Shown here piece by piece: positions 28,277-37,270 of a DNA stretch of 64,000 nucleotides; within the stretch, counting starts at the first letter, position 1, and every line of letters begins with the position of its first letter. The notes beneath the pieces were generated by a model. That model was given only the letters and a program-made list of their open reading frames with translations, searched no databases and had not been told where the DNA came from. Location of the stretch: positions 248,001 through 312,000 of the forward strand of contig NZ_CAXWGX010000012.1 of assembly GCF_964266745.1 (NCBI RefSeq), in the 5' to 3' direction. Origin of the DNA: Propionicimonas sp020161015. GTDB taxonomy: Bacteria > Actinomycetota > Actinomycetes > Propionibacteriales > Propionibacteriaceae. Made by a program: the position numbers and the translations under genes.

Positions 28277-28839
28277 TGTTCGCACTCGTGACCCCCGCCG
28301 ACATGTACAGCCGCTACGGGCACGTGCTGCGCCAGTTCGTGAAGTTCGGGCTGGTCGGCGGCGCGGGCGTCGTGGTGAACATGCTGGTGGCCATCGCGAT
28401 GAACAAGGCCAACGGCGGCACCGTGAACGCGCAGCGGGTGATCCTGTCGTTCCCGGGCACCCCGTACAACCTGCGCTACACCACGCTGGTGTGGATCGTG
28501 GCCTTCCTCGTCGCGAACGTGTTCAACTTCCAGCTGAACCGCTCGTGGACCTTCCGGCACACCCAGAAGGCCCCGTGGCTGCGGGAGTTCTGGCCGTTCC
28601 TCGCTGTCGGCAGCGCCGCGGCCCTGGCGGGCATCTTCATCAAGATCGGCTTCACCAACCCGACCTCGCCGTTCTACCTCCCCGAGCCCTGGTTCCACGA
28701 GAACGCCGGTCTCCAGTCGCGGGAGTACTGGGCGCAGCTGCTCACGATCCTGATCACGATGCCGCTGAACTTCGTGGTGAACAAGCTGTGGACGTTCCGC
28801 CACGTCCGCAACAAGCACGCCACCACCATCGACGCCTGA
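28276..28839 (+). CDS. GtrA family membrane protein
   Basis: A 187-residue integral membrane protein with four predicted helices. Family features are the N-terminal QFVKFGLVGGAGVVVNML and two NF-L-N-WTFR-type motifs (VFNFQLNRSWTFR near 80; PLNFVVNKLWTFR near 165). GtrA-like proteins move lipid-linked sugars across the membrane in cell-wall or O-antigen glycosylation; the substrate here is unknown. The ATG overlaps the mutM stop (TAATG). Confidence 0.88.
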   Translation: MFALVTPADMYSRYGHVLRQFVKFGLVGGAGVVVNMLVAIAMNKANGGTVNAQRVILSFPGTPYNLRYTTLVWIVAFLVANVFNFQLNRSWTFRHTQKAPWLREFWPFLAVGSAAALAGIFIKIGFTNPTSPFYLPEPWFHENAGLQSREYWAQLLTILITMPLNFVVNKLWTFRHVRNKHATTIDA

Positions 28840-28846
28840 GCCGCCC

Positions 28847-31800
28847 ATGTACCTGAAGAGCCTGACGCTGCGCGGCTTCAAGTCGTTCGCCTCGACCACG
28901 ACGATGGTCTTCGAGCCGGGCATCACGTGTGTGGTCGGCCCCAACGGCTCGGGCAAGTCCAACGTCGTGGACGCCCTCGCCTGGGTGATGGGCGAGCAGG
29001 GCGCCAAGACCCTGCGCGGCGGCAAGATGGAGGACGTCATCTTCGCCGGCACGTCCGGCCGCGCCCCGCTGGGACGCGCGGAGGTCGTGCTCACCATCGA
29101 CAACTCCGACGGCGCCCTGCCGATCGACTACACAGAGGTGACGATCAGCCGGACGATGTTCCGCGCGGGCGGCTCGGAGTACGCGATCAACGGTTCCCCG
29201 GCCCGCCTGCTCGACGTGCAAGACCTGCTCAGCGACTCCGGCATCGGCCGCGAGATGCACGTGATCGTCGGCCAGGGCCAGCTCGACTCGATCCTCCAGG
29301 CGACACCCGAGGTGCGGCGCGGCTTCATCGAGGAGGCCGCGGGCGTCCTGAAGCACCGCAAGCGCAAGGAGAAGGCTGAGCGGAAGCTCGAGGCGACCGC
29401 GGTCAACCTCAACCGGCTCAGCGACCTCCTGGGCGAGATCCGCCGCCAGCTCAAGCCGCTGGGACGCCAGGCCGAGGTGGCCCGCAAGGCCGCGGTCATC
29501 CAGGCCGACCTGCGGGACGCGCGGGCACGGCTGCTCGCCGACGAACTGGTGGGCCTCACCGGCCGGCTGGAGGTGGAGCTCGCGGCCGAGGCGGAGCTCA
29601 AGCAGCGGCGCCTGCGCCTGGAGGAGGATCTCACCAGGGCGCGCGCGCAGGAGCAGGAGGCCGAGGCCGCCGCGCGCGACGCGCTGCCCCGGCTGACCAC
29701 AGCGCAGGAGACGTGGTACGCCCTCGCCGGGCTGGCCGAACGTGTCGCCAGCACGTCCTCGATCGCCGCGGAGCGGCTGCGCAACGCGCAGAACGTCGGC
29801 ACGGAGGACCGCCCCGGCCGTGACCCGGAGGCCATCGAGCGCGAGGCGGCCGAGGTCCGGCGTGCGGAGGAGGCCCTCCAGGCGGAGGTGGCGGCGAAAG
29901 CCGACGCGCTGGCCGCGGCCACGCAGGCGCGCAACGCCGCAGAGGCACTGCACGCCGAGGCGGAGAAGCAGTACGCGGCGCAGCAGCGGGCGATCGCCGA
30001 CCGGAGGGAGGGCCTCGCCCGGCTCTCGGGCGAGGTCAACACCTTGCGCAGCAGGGCCGAGGCCGCGGCCGCGGAGATCGGCCGGCTGTCCGCCGCCCGT
30101 TCGGAGGCAGAGGAGCGCGCGGAGGACGCCCGCCACCGGTTCGCGTCCCTGGAGACGACCCTCGCCGGCCTGAGCGCGGGGGAGAGCGGCCTGGACGCTG
30201 CGTACGAGGCGGCGGAGGCGGACGCCGAGGAGGCCGCCGCGTCCCTGGAGCGCCTCCAGGACGCCGAACGCGCCGCCGCGGCGGAGCGTGGCGCCGCGGC
30301 CGCCCGCGCGGAGGCGCTGGCGCTCGGGCTGGAACGCAGGGACGGCTCGGCCGCGCTGCTCGCCGCCGGCGACCGGCTGGACGGCCTGCTCGGCTCCGTT
30401 GCGGCGCTGATCAGCGTCCCCTCCGGCGCGGAGGTGGCCATCGCCGCGGCGCTGGGCTCTGCGGCCGACGCGGTCGCGGTGACCGGGCTGGACGCGGCCG
30501 TCGCGGCCTTCGACCACCTGAAGGCGGAGGACCTCGGCCGGGCGGGGCTGCTGCTGGGCGGGGACGCCGGTCCCGACACCACCGCCTGGCCAGAACTGCC
30601 GGGCGCCGCGCGCTACGCGTCCCGCATGATCGAGTGCGCGCCCGCCCTGCGTCCGGCGATCGAGCGGCTGCTGTTCAAGGTGGCGGTCGTCGACGACCTC
30701 GCCGAGGGACGGCGCCTGGTCGCCGACCTGCCAGAGGTGACCGCGGTCACCCTCGACGGCGACGTGCTCAGCGCGTGGTTCGCCGCCGGCGGCTCGTCGT
30801 CCGCCCCGTCGCTGCTGGAGGTGCAGGCCGCCCTCGACGAGGCGAACCAGCGGCTGGGGGCCGCGCAGGCCGAGACCGAGCGGCTGCGGTTCGCGATCGC
30901 CGAGGCGCAGGCGGTGCTCGCCGCGGCCCGCGAGCGCTCGGACGCCGCGCTGGCGCGACTGCACGAGTCGGACGCCGAGCACGCCGCGCTGGCGGAGGAG
31001 GCCGGGGAGCTCAACCAGACCGTCCGTGCGGCGCAGGCGGAGGCCGGCCGGCTGGCCGCGGCGGCCGAGAACGCCGCCACCGCGCGCGAGCAGGCGCTGG
31101 CGAACCTCGGCGAGCTGGAGGCGCGGCTGGAGCTGGCGTCCGCGCAGACCGAGGTCAGCGAGGCCGACCCGACCGAGCGCGACCGGCTCGCGGAGGCGGC
31201 GCGCGGCGCCCGCTCCGCAGAGATGGACGCACGCCTGGCGCTGCGCACCGTGGAGGAGCGCGCCCGTGCCCTCGCCGGGAGGGCGGAGAGCCTGCTGCGG
31301 GCAGCGGAGGCCGAGCGTGCGGCCAGGGCCAAGGCCGCGGCCCGGCGCGAACAGCTGCGCAGGGAGGCGGAGGTGGCAGCAGCCGTCCAGGCCGCCGCGG
31401 AGTGGCTCGCCGGGCAGGTGGCGGCGTCCCGCGCCCTGGCGGAGGCCGAACGGACGCTCGCCCAGCAACGCCGCAACGAGGCCGAGGCGGACCTGTCGGC
31501 GGCCCGGCAGCGGGGCCGCGAGCTCGCGCGCTCGTTCGAGGGCCTGGTCGACAGCGTCCACGCCGACGAACTGGCGCGCGCCCAGCAGCAGATGAAGATC
31601 GAGGCACTGGCGGAGCGGGCCCTCGCGGAACTCGGGCTGGAGCCGGAGTCGTTGGTGGCCGAGTACGGCCCCGACCAGCCGGTGCCGGTGCTCGTCGGCC
31701 CCGACGGCGCGCCGCTCGGCCCCGACGACCCGCGGCCGGAACCGGTGCCCTACGTGCGCGCCGAGCAGGAGAAGCGGCTGCGCGCAGCGGAGCGCGACCT

Positions 31801-32407
31801 CGCCGTGCTGGGCAAGGTCAACCCGCTGGCGCTGGAGGAGTTCGACGCGTTGAGCGAGCGGCACACCTTCCTCGCCGAGCAGCTGGCAGACCTGCGCAAG
31901 ACCCGCGACGACCTCACCGACATCATCGCCGACGTCGACGCGCGGGTGCAGGAGGTGTTCGCTGCCGCCTACGCCGACGTCGAGAAGGCCTTCGAGGATG
32001 CGTTCGCGCGCCTGTTCCCCGGCGGCGAGGGACGCCTCGTGCTCACCGAGCCCGGCCAGTGGCTGACCACCGGCGTGGAGGTGGAGGCGCGCCCGCCCGG
32101 CAAGAAGGTGAAGCGGCTCTCGCTGCTGTCCGGCGGCGAACGCTCGCTGGTGGCGGTGGCGTTCCTCGTCGCGCTGTTCAAGGCCCGGCCCAGCCCGTTC
32201 TACATCCTCGACGAGGTCGAGGCCGCCCTCGACGACACCAACCTCGGTCGGCTGCTGGAGATCTACGAGGAGTTGCGCGCCGACAGCCAGCTGCTGGTGA
32301 TCACCCACCAGAAGCGGACGATGGAGATCGCGGACGCCCTGTACGGCGTGACGATGCGGGCGGACGGCGTCTCCGCGGTCATCAGCCAGCGACTGAAGGA
32401 AGACTGA
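28847..32407 (+). CDS. smc: Chromosome segregation protein SMC
   Basis: Condensin ATPase that compacts and segregates chromosomes. 1186 residues: Walker A GPNGSGKSN (31-39), a coiled coil rich in Ala, Glu and Arg, a hinge around 490-640 and the returning coiled coil. The signature LSGGERSLVAVAFL lies near 1090, with Walker B FYILDEVEAALDD beyond it. Full length. It sits seven bases after the GtrA gene and, as usual in actinobacteria, upstream of ftsY. Confidence 0.97.
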   Translation: MYLKSLTLRGFKSFASTTTMVFEPGITCVVGPNGSGKSNVVDALAWVMGEQGAKTLRGGKMEDVIFAGTSGRAPLGRAEVVLTIDNSDGALPIDYTEVTISRTMFRAGGSEYAINGSPARLLDVQDLLSDSGIGREMHVIVGQGQLDSILQATPEVRRGFIEEAAGVLKHRKRKEKAERKLEATAVNLNRLSDLLGEIRRQLKPLGRQAEVARKAAVIQADLRDARARLLADELVGLTGRLEVELAAEAELKQRRLRLEEDLTRARAQEQEAEAAARDALPRLTTAQETWYALAGLAERVASTSSIAAERLRNAQNVGTEDRPGRDPEAIEREAAEVRRAEEALQAEVAAKADALAAATQARNAAEALHAEAEKQYAAQQRAIADRREGLARLSGEVNTLRSRAEAAAAEIGRLSAARSEAEERAEDARHRFASLETTLAGLSAGESGLDAAYEAAEADAEEAAASLERLQDAERAAAAERGAAAARAEALALGLERRDGSAALLAAGDRLDGLLGSVAALISVPSGAEVAIAAALGSAADAVAVTGLDAAVAAFDHLKAEDLGRAGLLLGGDAGPDTTAWPELPGAARYASRMIECAPALRPAIERLLFKVAVVDDLAEGRRLVADLPEVTAVTLDGDVLSAWFAAGGSSSAPSLLEVQAALDEANQRLGAAQAETERLRFAIAEAQAVLAAARERSDAALARLHESDAEHAALAEEAGELNQTVRAAQAEAGRLAAAAENAATAREQALANLGELEARLELASAQTEVSEADPTERDRLAEAARGARSAEMDARLALRTVEERARALAGRAESLLRAAEAERAARAKAAARREQLRREAEVAAAVQAAAEWLAGQVAASRALAEAERTLAQQRRNEAEADLSAARQRGRELARSFEGLVDSVHADELARAQQQMKIEALAERALAELGLEPESLVAEYGPDQPVPVLVGPDGAPLGPDDPRPEPVPYVRAEQEKRLRAAERDLAVLGKVNPLALEEFDALSERHTFLAEQLADLRKTRDDLTDIIADVDARVQEVFAAAYADVEKAFEDAFARLFPGGEGRLVLTEPGQWLTTGVEVEARPPGKKVKRLSLLSGGERSLVAVAFLVALFKARPSPFYILDEVEAALDDTNLGRLLEIYEELRADSQLLVITHQKRTMEIADALYGVTMRADGVSAVISQRLKED

Positions 32408-32485
32408 GAGGGCCCGCAGCAAAGGCTGAGAGCCGGATTTCCTCAGGCATACTGACAAAGGAAGTCCCGTGTCGGAAGGCGAGCT

Positions 32486-32755
32486 GTGACCTACTGGATC
32501 ATCACCGTGGCGATCGTCGCGATAGCGCTGTGCGTCATCGCGGTCGTGGCCGTGGGGATGCGGGGCAGCCTCGCCGACCGTGCGCCCGACGTCGCGAACG
32601 TCCTGGCCAATACGGCGCGCCACCTGAACGGCGACGCAGAGCCGCCGCAGGCGCTGGTCGACTTCTTCGGTGAGATCCCGCGCAGCGCCGCGTCCGCCCG
32701 GAGCGCCATGTCGGCGCGCAGCGCGCCCTCGGCCTCGGAGCCGCCCACCCGCTGA
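32486..32755 (+). CDS. Small single-pass membrane protein between smc and ftsY
   Basis: An 89-residue protein with one N-terminal membrane helix (about residues 3-25), a short conserved-looking middle (APDVANVLANTARHLNG) and a Ser/Ala-rich tail. No family recognised. GTG start with GGAAGGCGAG upstream and a CATACT -10-like box about 35 bases before it. The position suggests cotranscription towards ftsY, but ftsY has its own -10 box. Confidence 0.6.
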   Translation: MTYWIITVAIVAIALCVIAVVAVGMRGSLADRAPDVANVLANTARHLNGDAEPPQALVDFFGEIPRSAASARSAMSARSAPSASEPPTR

Positions 32756-32797
32756 CGCCGTCGGCGCGGCCCGCCCCGGGTTGCCTACCATGACCCG

Positions 32798-33925
32798 GTG
32801 GAGATCTTCTGGTACCTCATGGCCGCGGTCGGCCTCGTCCTGCTCGTCGCCGCGGTCACCATCGTCGTCGGACGCCGCAGGGCGTTGCCGCCCGCTCCTC
32901 CCGGGGCGGAGCTCCCCGCAGCGCCCGAGCCGGTAGCACCCGCGCCCGCGGCGCCCGCTCCCGCGCCGGCCCCCGAGGAGCCCGGGCTGGAGGCCCCCGA
33001 GCCTCCGGCGTCCCGGCTCACCCGGCTGCGCCGCCGGCTGAGCGCGAGCAACAACCCGTTCGCCCGCGGCCTGCTCGGCCTGCTGGCCGCCGACCGGCTG
33101 GACGCGGAGGCGTGGGAGGACCTCGAGGCGACCCTGATCACGGCCGACCTCGGCGTGGGCCCCACCGACGAACTGATCACGGCCCTGCGCCGCGAGCTGT
33201 CGATCGACGCGGTCTCCGACCCGGCCCGCGCCCGGTCGGTGCTGCGGAGCGAGCTCGTGCGGCTCGTCGGGACCGATGCCGACCGGTCGCTGCGGGTCAC
33301 CGGCGCGGACGGGCTGCCGGGGGTGGTCCTCGTCGTCGGCGTCAACGGCACCGGCAAGACCACCACCATCGGCAAGCTGGCCCGGGTGCTCGTCGCCGAG
33401 GGCCACTCGGTGGTGCTCGCCGCTGCCGACACGTTCCGGGCCGCGGCCGCGGACCAGCTCCAGACGTGGGGCTCGCGGGTCGGCGTCCCCGTCGTGCGCG
33501 GGCCGGAGGGCGGCGACCCGGCCTCCGTGGCGTTCGACGCCGTGGAGGCCGGCATCAGCGGGGGCGCGGACGTCGTGGTGGTCGACACCGCCGGCCGCCT
33601 GCACACCAAGACCGGCCTGATGGACGAGCTGGGCAAGATCAAGCGGGTGATCGAGCGCAAGGCGCCGGTCACCGAGGTACTGCTGGTGATCGACGCCACC
33701 ACCGGGCAGAACGGGCTGGCCCAGGCCCGCGTCTTCGCCGAGGTCGTGGACGTCACCGGCATCGTGTTGTCCAAGCTCGACGGCTCGGCCAAGGGCGGCA
33801 TCGTCGTGCCGGTGCAGCGCGAGCTGGGCGTTCCGGTGAAGCTGATCGGCCTGGGCGAGGGCCCCGACGACCTGGCGCCGTTCGACGCAGAGGGCTTCGT
33901 CGACGCGCTGCTCGCGGAGTCCTGA
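32798..33925 (+). CDS. ftsY: Signal recognition particle receptor FtsY
   Basis: Membrane receptor GTPase that docks SRP-ribosome complexes at the translocon. The 375-residue protein has an N-terminal membrane helix (about 3-25), an Ala/Pro linker, then the NG domain with GVNGTGKTTTIGKLAR (near 185), DTFRAAAADQL, DTAGRL and TKLDG-like SKLDGSAKGG. Actinobacterial FtsY proteins typically have this membrane anchor. The GTG start follows TACCAT by six bases (leaderless). It overlaps the next gene in ATGA. Confidence 0.96.
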   Translation: MEIFWYLMAAVGLVLLVAAVTIVVGRRRALPPAPPGAELPAAPEPVAPAPAAPAPAPAPEEPGLEAPEPPASRLTRLRRRLSASNNPFARGLLGLLAADRLDAEAWEDLEATLITADLGVGPTDELITALRRELSIDAVSDPARARSVLRSELVRLVGTDADRSLRVTGADGLPGVVLVVGVNGTGKTTTIGKLARVLVAEGHSVVLAAADTFRAAAADQLQTWGSRVGVPVVRGPEGGDPASVAFDAVEAGISGGADVVVVDTAGRLHTKTGLMDELGKIKRVIERKAPVTEVLLVIDATTGQNGLAQARVFAEVVDVTGIVLSKLDGSAKGGIVVPVQRELGVPVKLIGLGEGPDDLAPFDAEGFVDALLAES

Positions 33926-34416
33926 TGCGGATCCGCCCGGCGCGCCCTGCGGACCTGCCGGCCTTGCTGGAGATCTACAACGACGCCGTGGTGCACACCA
34001 CCGCGTCCTGGGACCTCCTGCCCTGGACGCCGGTCGAGCACGCCGAGTGGTACGCCACCAAGGCCGGGCACGGCCACCCCGTGCTGGTCGCGGACGAGGA
34101 CGGCGAGGTGGTCGGCTACGCGGCGTACGGGCCGTTCCGTGCGAAGGCGGGCTACGCCGCCACGATGGAGCACAGCGTGTACGTGCGCCCCGCCGACCAG
34201 GGGCGGGGGATCGGGCGGGCGCTGCTCGAGGCCGTCGTCGCGGCGGCGCGGGCGAACGGCGTCCACGCCCTGATCGGCGGGCTGAGCGCAGACAACGAGG
34301 CCTCTGTGGGCCTGCACCGCTCGCTCGGCTTCGTCGAGGTGGGACGGCTGCCGCAGGTGGGACGCAAGTTCGACCGCTGGCTCGACCTCGTGCTCGTCCA
34401 GCTGATCCTCGACTGA
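33925..34416 (+). CDS. Phosphinothricin/methionine-sulfone acetyltransferase-like GNAT protein
   Basis: A 163-residue acetyltransferase of the Bar/Pat/MnaT subgroup: IYNDAVVHTTASWDLLPWT near residue 15, acetyl-CoA motif VYVRPADQGRGIGRALLEAV near 90 and a C-terminal LHRSLGFVEVGRLPQVGRKF. This subgroup acetylates phosphinothricin or oxidised methionine analogues; the natural substrate here is unknown. Start overlaps the ftsY stop (ATGA), so it is translated with ftsY. Confidence 0.85.
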   Translation: MRIRPARPADLPALLEIYNDAVVHTTASWDLLPWTPVEHAEWYATKAGHGHPVLVADEDGEVVGYAAYGPFRAKAGYAATMEHSVYVRPADQGRGIGRALLEAVVAAARANGVHALIGGLSADNEASVGLHRSLGFVEVGRLPQVGRKFDRWLDLVLVQLILD

Positions 34417-34455
34417 GCGGCGCCGCGCGCGCCGGGGGAGCGCCGGAGCTCCCGG

Positions 34456-34461
34456 TAGGAT
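34456..34461 (+). promoter_or_regulatory. Candidate -10 box for ffh
   Basis: TAGGAT lies 30 bases upstream of the ffh TTG, giving a short leader that contains the GAGG ribosome binding site. Confidence 0.45.
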
Positions 34462-34491
34462 GTCCCGAGTCACCGACCGTGAGGTAGAGCC

Positions 34492-36054
34492 TTGTTCGAC
34501 ACCCTCTCCGACCGCCTGTCCGCCGCGTTCCGCGGGCTGCGCGGCAAGACCCGGCTGAGCGACGCCGACATCGACGCCACCGCCCGCGAGATCCGCCTGG
34601 CCCTGCTCGAGGCCGACGTCAACCTCACCGTGGTCAAGGAGTTCATCGCCGCCGTGCGCGAGCGCGCCCACGGCGCCGAGATCCACGCGGCCCTGAACCC
34701 CGCGCAGCAGATCGTCAAGATCGTCAACGAGGAGCTCATCGGCATCCTCGGCGGCCAGGCGCGGCCGCTGCGCTACGCCAAGCGCCCGCCGACCGTGATC
34801 ATGCTCGCCGGCCTCCAGGGTTCCGGCAAGACGACGCTGGCCGGCAAGCTCGGCAAGTGGCTCAAGGACCAGGGCCACTCGCCGCTGCTCGTTGCCGCAG
34901 ACCTGCAGCGACCCAACGCCGTCACCCAGCTCCAGGTCGTCGGCGAGCGGGCAGGCGTCCACGTGTTCGCCCCCGAACCCGGCAACGGCGTCGGCGACCC
35001 CGTGCTGGTCGCGCGCAACTCGATCCTCCAGGCGATGAGCAAGCTCTACGACGTCGTCATCGTCGACACCGCCGGCCGCCTCGGCGTGGACGCGGAGATG
35101 ATGCAGCAGGCCGTGGACATCCGCGACGCGGTGAACCCGACCGAGATCCTGTTCGTCGTCGACGCCATGATCGGCCAGGACGCGGTGAACACCGCCCAGG
35201 CGTTCGCCGAGGGCGTGGGCTTCGACGGCGTCGTGCTCTCCAAGCTCGACGGCGACGCCCGCGGTGGCGCTGCGCTGTCGATCGCCCGGGTCACCGGCAG
35301 GCCGATCATGTTCGCCTCCAACGGCGAGGGCCTGGGCGACTTCGACGCGTTCCACCCCGACCGGATGGCCAGCCGCATCCTCGGCATGGGCGACCTGCTG
35401 ACGCTGATCGAGCAGGCGGAGAAGACCTTCGACGCCGAGCAGTCGGCCAAGGCTGCCCAGAAGCTGATCGCGGGCAAGGGCGAGTTCGGCCTCGACGACT
35501 TCCTCCAGCAGATGCAGGCCGTTCGGCGGATGGGCCCGCTGTCCAAGATCCTGGGCATGATGCCCGGGATGGGCCAGATGAAGGACCAGATCAACAATAT
35601 CGACGAGCGTGAGATCGACCGGATCGAGGCGATCATCTACTCGATGACCCCTGCCGAGCGCGCCAACCCGAAGATCCTCGACGGCTCGCGCCGCGCCCGC
35701 ATCGCGTCCGGCTCCGGCACGAAGGTGTCCGACGTGAACTCCCTGGTGAACCGCTTCTTCGAGGCCCGCAAGATGATGCAGAGCCTGGCCGGCGGCGGGA
35801 TGCCGGGGATGCCGGGGGCGCGGCGTCCCGCGCCGAAGCAGCAGGCCAAGAAGAAGAAGGGCACCCACAAGGTGTCCGGCAACCCGGCCCGGCGCTCCGG
35901 CGGCCCGGCCGCCCCGGCCGCGGCGACGCCGCCGCCGGCGGTCTTCGGACAGCAGGTGCCCAGCGACGCCGACCTGGCGAAGGCCGTCGGGGAGTTCCAG
36001 CTGCCGCCGGAGCTGCAGCAGCTGTTCAACCCCAAGAACACCGGCCCGCGCTGA
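34492..36054 (+). CDS. ffh: Signal recognition particle protein Ffh
   Basis: SRP54 GTPase that binds signal peptides and 4.5S RNA. The 520-residue protein has the N domain, the G domain with GLQGSGKTTLAGKLGKWL (near 105), DTAGRLGVDAEMMQQ and SKLDGDARGGAAL, then a Met-rich M domain (MGPLSKILGMMPGMGQMK, near 345). A Pro/Ala-rich tail closes it. The TTG start has GAGG upstream and matches family N-termini (MFDTLSDRLSAAFRGLRGK). Confidence 0.97.
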   Translation: MFDTLSDRLSAAFRGLRGKTRLSDADIDATAREIRLALLEADVNLTVVKEFIAAVRERAHGAEIHAALNPAQQIVKIVNEELIGILGGQARPLRYAKRPPTVIMLAGLQGSGKTTLAGKLGKWLKDQGHSPLLVAADLQRPNAVTQLQVVGERAGVHVFAPEPGNGVGDPVLVARNSILQAMSKLYDVVIVDTAGRLGVDAEMMQQAVDIRDAVNPTEILFVVDAMIGQDAVNTAQAFAEGVGFDGVVLSKLDGDARGGAALSIARVTGRPIMFASNGEGLGDFDAFHPDRMASRILGMGDLLTLIEQAEKTFDAEQSAKAAQKLIAGKGEFGLDDFLQQMQAVRRMGPLSKILGMMPGMGQMKDQINNIDEREIDRIEAIIYSMTPAERANPKILDGSRRARIASGSGTKVSDVNSLVNRFFEARKMMQSLAGGGMPGMPGARRPAPKQQAKKKKGTHKVSGNPARRSGGPAAPAAATPPPAVFGQQVPSDADLAKAVGEFQLPPELQQLFNPKNTGPR

Positions 36055-36064
36055 CGAGCCGGGG

Positions 36065-37237
36065 ATGAGCGGGCACGCACCCCCCGGGCTGGGGGAGCCG
36101 GAGTTCTTCGCGCACTCCCACGCCGCAGCCCCCGTGCCCACGGCGCCGGAGGCGCAGCGACTGCACCTGCACGGCGTCCTGTTGCCCGGCGGGGAGCAGA
36201 CCGACCTGTGGGTGGCGGACGGGCTCGTCCGCACCGAACCGGTCCCCGGGGCGGTCACCGTGTGCCGCGACGCCTGGATCCTCCCCGGCCTGGTCGACGC
36301 GCACTGCCACGTCGGGCTGGGCTCCCAGGGCCCGGTGGCCGACGAGGTCGCCGAGGCGCAGGCGCTCGCCGACAGGGACGCGGGCACGCTGCTCATCCGC
36401 GACGCCGGCTCGCCGGTCGACACCCACTGGATCGACGCGCGGGAGGACCTGCCCCGGATCATCCGGGCGGGGCGCCACATCGCCCGTCCCCGGCGCTACA
36501 TCCGCCACTACGCCGAGGAGGTCGAGCCCGAGGAGCTGATCGCGGAGGTCGCCCGCCAGGCCCGCCGCGGGGACGGCTGGGTGAAGCTCGTCGGCGACTG
36601 GATCGACCGCGACGCCGGCGACCTCGCCCCGCTGTGGCCGTCCGACGTGGCCGCGGCCGCCATCGCGAAGGCCCACGAGCTGGGAGCCCGCGTCACCGCC
36701 CACTGCTTCGGGGAGGAGTCGGTGCACGAGCTGGTGCGCGCGGGCATCGACGGCATCGAGCACGGCACCGGGCTGGACGCCTCCACCATCGCCCTCATGG
36801 CCCAGCGGCAGGTGGCGCTGGTGCCCACGCTGGTCAACCTGGAGAACTTCCCCGCGTTCGCCGACGCGGGCGAGGAGAAGTTCCCGGCCTACGCCGCGCA
36901 CATGCGGGCGCTGCACGCCCGCCGCTTCGCCACGATCTCGGCCGCCGTGGAGGCCGGGGTGCCGGTGTACGCCGGCACCGACGCGGGCGGCACCATCAGC
37001 CACGGGCTCATCGGCACAGAGATCACGATGCTCGCCGCGCTGGGGGGTGCCGACTTCGCGCTGGGCTCGGCGTCCTGGCGTGCCCGGGAGTGGCTGGGTG
37101 CTCCGCCGCTCGCCGACGGGGCCGGCGCCGACCTGGTCGTGTACGCCGCCGACCCGCGCCGCGACCCGTCCGTCACCCGGCACCCCGAGCTGGTGATCCT
37201 GCGCGGCCGGGTGGTCCATCCCTCCCGCCCCGCCTGA
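36065..37237 (+). CDS. Amidohydrolase family protein
   Basis: A 390-residue metal-dependent hydrolase of the amidohydrolase superfamily. Visible are the metal motif LVDAHCHVG (near residue 80), a carboxylated-lysine candidate DGWVKLVGDW (near 178), VTAHCFGE (near 215), GIEHGTG and TDAGGT (near 305). It resembles the imidazolonepropionase/prolidase-type subgroup found between ffh and rpsP in many actinobacteria. Substrate unknown. ATG start ten bases after the ffh stop. Confidence 0.85.
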   Translation: MSGHAPPGLGEPEFFAHSHAAAPVPTAPEAQRLHLHGVLLPGGEQTDLWVADGLVRTEPVPGAVTVCRDAWILPGLVDAHCHVGLGSQGPVADEVAEAQALADRDAGTLLIRDAGSPVDTHWIDAREDLPRIIRAGRHIARPRRYIRHYAEEVEPEELIAEVARQARRGDGWVKLVGDWIDRDAGDLAPLWPSDVAAAAIAKAHELGARVTAHCFGEESVHELVRAGIDGIEHGTGLDASTIALMAQRQVALVPTLVNLENFPAFADAGEEKFPAYAAHMRALHARRFATISAAVEAGVPVYAGTDAGGTISHGLIGTEITMLAALGGADFALGSASWRAREWLGAPPLADGAGADLVVYAADPRRDPSVTRHPELVILRGRVVHPSRPA

Positions 37238-37270
37238 TTGCGGCCGAACCCGTCCGGCCCGGGAGGGGGC

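Noticed and set aside
32421..32440. CTGAGA motif before the small membrane gene as a TPP riboswitch
   Set aside because: Only this hexamer matches; the rest of the conserved thiamine-box core is absent and the neighbouring genes are unrelated to thiamine.
28754..33604. Very long open frame antisense to smc and ftsY (over 1600 codons)
   Set aside because: High-GC codon bias leaves a shadow frame free of stops. The translation is low-complexity His/Arg/Gly-rich sequence with no domains, and smc/ftsY on the other strand are unambiguous.
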